DNA of 6,728 bases from positions 1 to 6,728 of the forward strand of contig JAJXXG010000050.1 of the NCBI GenBank assembly GCA_021781255.1, in the 5' to 3' direction. Positions 6,263 to 6,728 of this stretch are shown here, piece by piece. This stretch comes from Acidobacteriota bacterium (GTDB lineage Bacteria > Acidobacteriota > Terriglobia > Terriglobales > Acidobacteriaceae). The first letter of the stretch is position 1, and each line of letters begins with the position of its first letter. A program made the translations under genes and the position numbers. The notes below the pieces were generated by a model. The model saw nothing but the letters and a program-made list of their open reading frames with translations, ran no database searches and was not told the DNA's origin.

Positions 6263-6728
6263 ATGAAGAGCGCAATCAAGAATCTGTATCTGGGCGCGGC
6301 GCTTGTGGCCTCGGCGACGCTTGCAATTGCCGCTCCCTCCAAGCCGCCCATGATGCCGCATTATCGTTGGGTGAACTACACCACCAGAAACGGCCTGCCC
6401 AACAATCACGTTTATGCAGTGCTGGTGGATGGAAATCGCATCTGGGCAGGTACAGACGATGGACTGGCTCTTTACGAAAAAGGCAAGTGGAAGACTTACA
6501 CGACCAAGGATGGGCTGGCGCAGCAGGCTGTACTCTCGCTCGCACTGGACAAACGGACCGGTGACGTTTGGGCGGGGACAATGGGTGGGTTGAGCCGCAT
6601 CTCTGGTGGACGCATCGATACCTTTACGCAATTGAACTCAGGCCTGAGCAACGACATTGTCTATGGCGTAGCAGTGCAGGGCGAGTATGTGTGGGTCGCG
6701 ACGGCCGCAGGAGCCTGCCGCCTGAATC
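6263..6728 (+). CDS. Exported regulator-propeller (Reg_prop) repeat protein, 3' end outside the window
   Basis: The frame is open from ATG 6263 to the window end, giving 155 complete codons. AGGA (6251-6254) lies eight bases upstream, and the gene starts 13 bases after the preceding stop. Residues 1-24 are a signal peptide (hydrophobic 8-23, cleavage near AIAA). Three two-component-regulator-propeller blades follow, marked by WAGT at 61-64, WAGT at 103-106 and WVAT at 144-147, about 41-42 residues apart. Before each is a short GL-type motif: GLPNNHV (44-50), GLAQQAV (84-90) and GLSNDIV (127-133). In the family such blades form the sensor of hybrid two-component kinases or stand-alone secreted propellers. 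Whether a transmembrane segment, a kinase or diguanylate cyclase domain follows cannot be seen. If it does, this protein would be the sensor for the operon; if not, it is a fourth secreted propeller. Confidence 0.88.
   Translation, partial: MKSAIKNLYLGAALVASATLAIAAPSKPPMMPHYRWVNYTTRNGLPNNHVYAVLVDGNRIWAGTDDGLALYEKGKWKTYTTKDGLAQQAVLSLALDKRTGDVWAGTMGGLSRISGGRIDTFTQLNSGLSNDIVYGVAVQGEYVWVATAAGACRLN

Noticed and set aside
1..6728. CRISPR array, tRNA, rRNA, insertion sequence or phage attachment site
   Set aside because: No repeat-spacer pattern, cloverleaf, transposase or terminal inverted repeats were seen on either strand; apart from the leader and short junctions the window is coding.

Overview
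The window looks like a bacterial chromosome segment, moderately GC-rich, with every gene on the + strand. It holds a short AT-rich leader followed by five tightly packed genes, the last cut by the window end. A CRTAC1-type (FG-GAP plus ASPIC/UnbV) protein, a regulator-propeller protein and unusual secreted c-type cytochromes together suggest an Acidobacteriota-like or similar soil bacterium. That assignment is an inference from gene content, not from a marker gene.

Layout. Bases 1-192 are AT-rich and non-coding, with a weak candidate promoter. At 193-1074 lies a type I-beta DAHP synthase (first step of the shikimate pathway) that lacks the N-terminal regulatory domain. Its stop codon overlaps the start of 1071-2483, an exported 470-residue PD40/TolB-like beta-propeller protein with one CxxCH heme site near its C-terminus; it resembles the hydrazine synthase alpha-subunit middle-domain family. 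Two bases later, 2486-4207 encodes an exported FG-GAP/ASPIC-UnbV (CRTAC1-type) protein. This overlaps 4204-6249, an exported fusion of a YVTN beta-propeller and a diheme-peroxidase (CCP/MauG-like) module, with three CxxCH sites in all. After 13 bases, 6263 starts an exported regulator-propeller protein that continues past the window.

How the genes fit together. Spacings are -4, +2, -4 and +13 bases, each start has a ribosome-binding site, and no terminator is visible, so this is most likely one operon. Four consecutive products carry signal peptides, and each is a beta-propeller of a different sequence family. Two bind c-type heme. The most interesting reading is a periplasmic redox assembly whose parts recall hydrazine synthase: an alpha-like heme propeller, plus a seven-bladed-type propeller joined to a CCP-like heme subunit. 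Two further propeller proteins are added, and the operon is led by a cytoplasmic aromatic-pathway enzyme. The chemistry is unknown, and hydrazine synthesis is not claimed.
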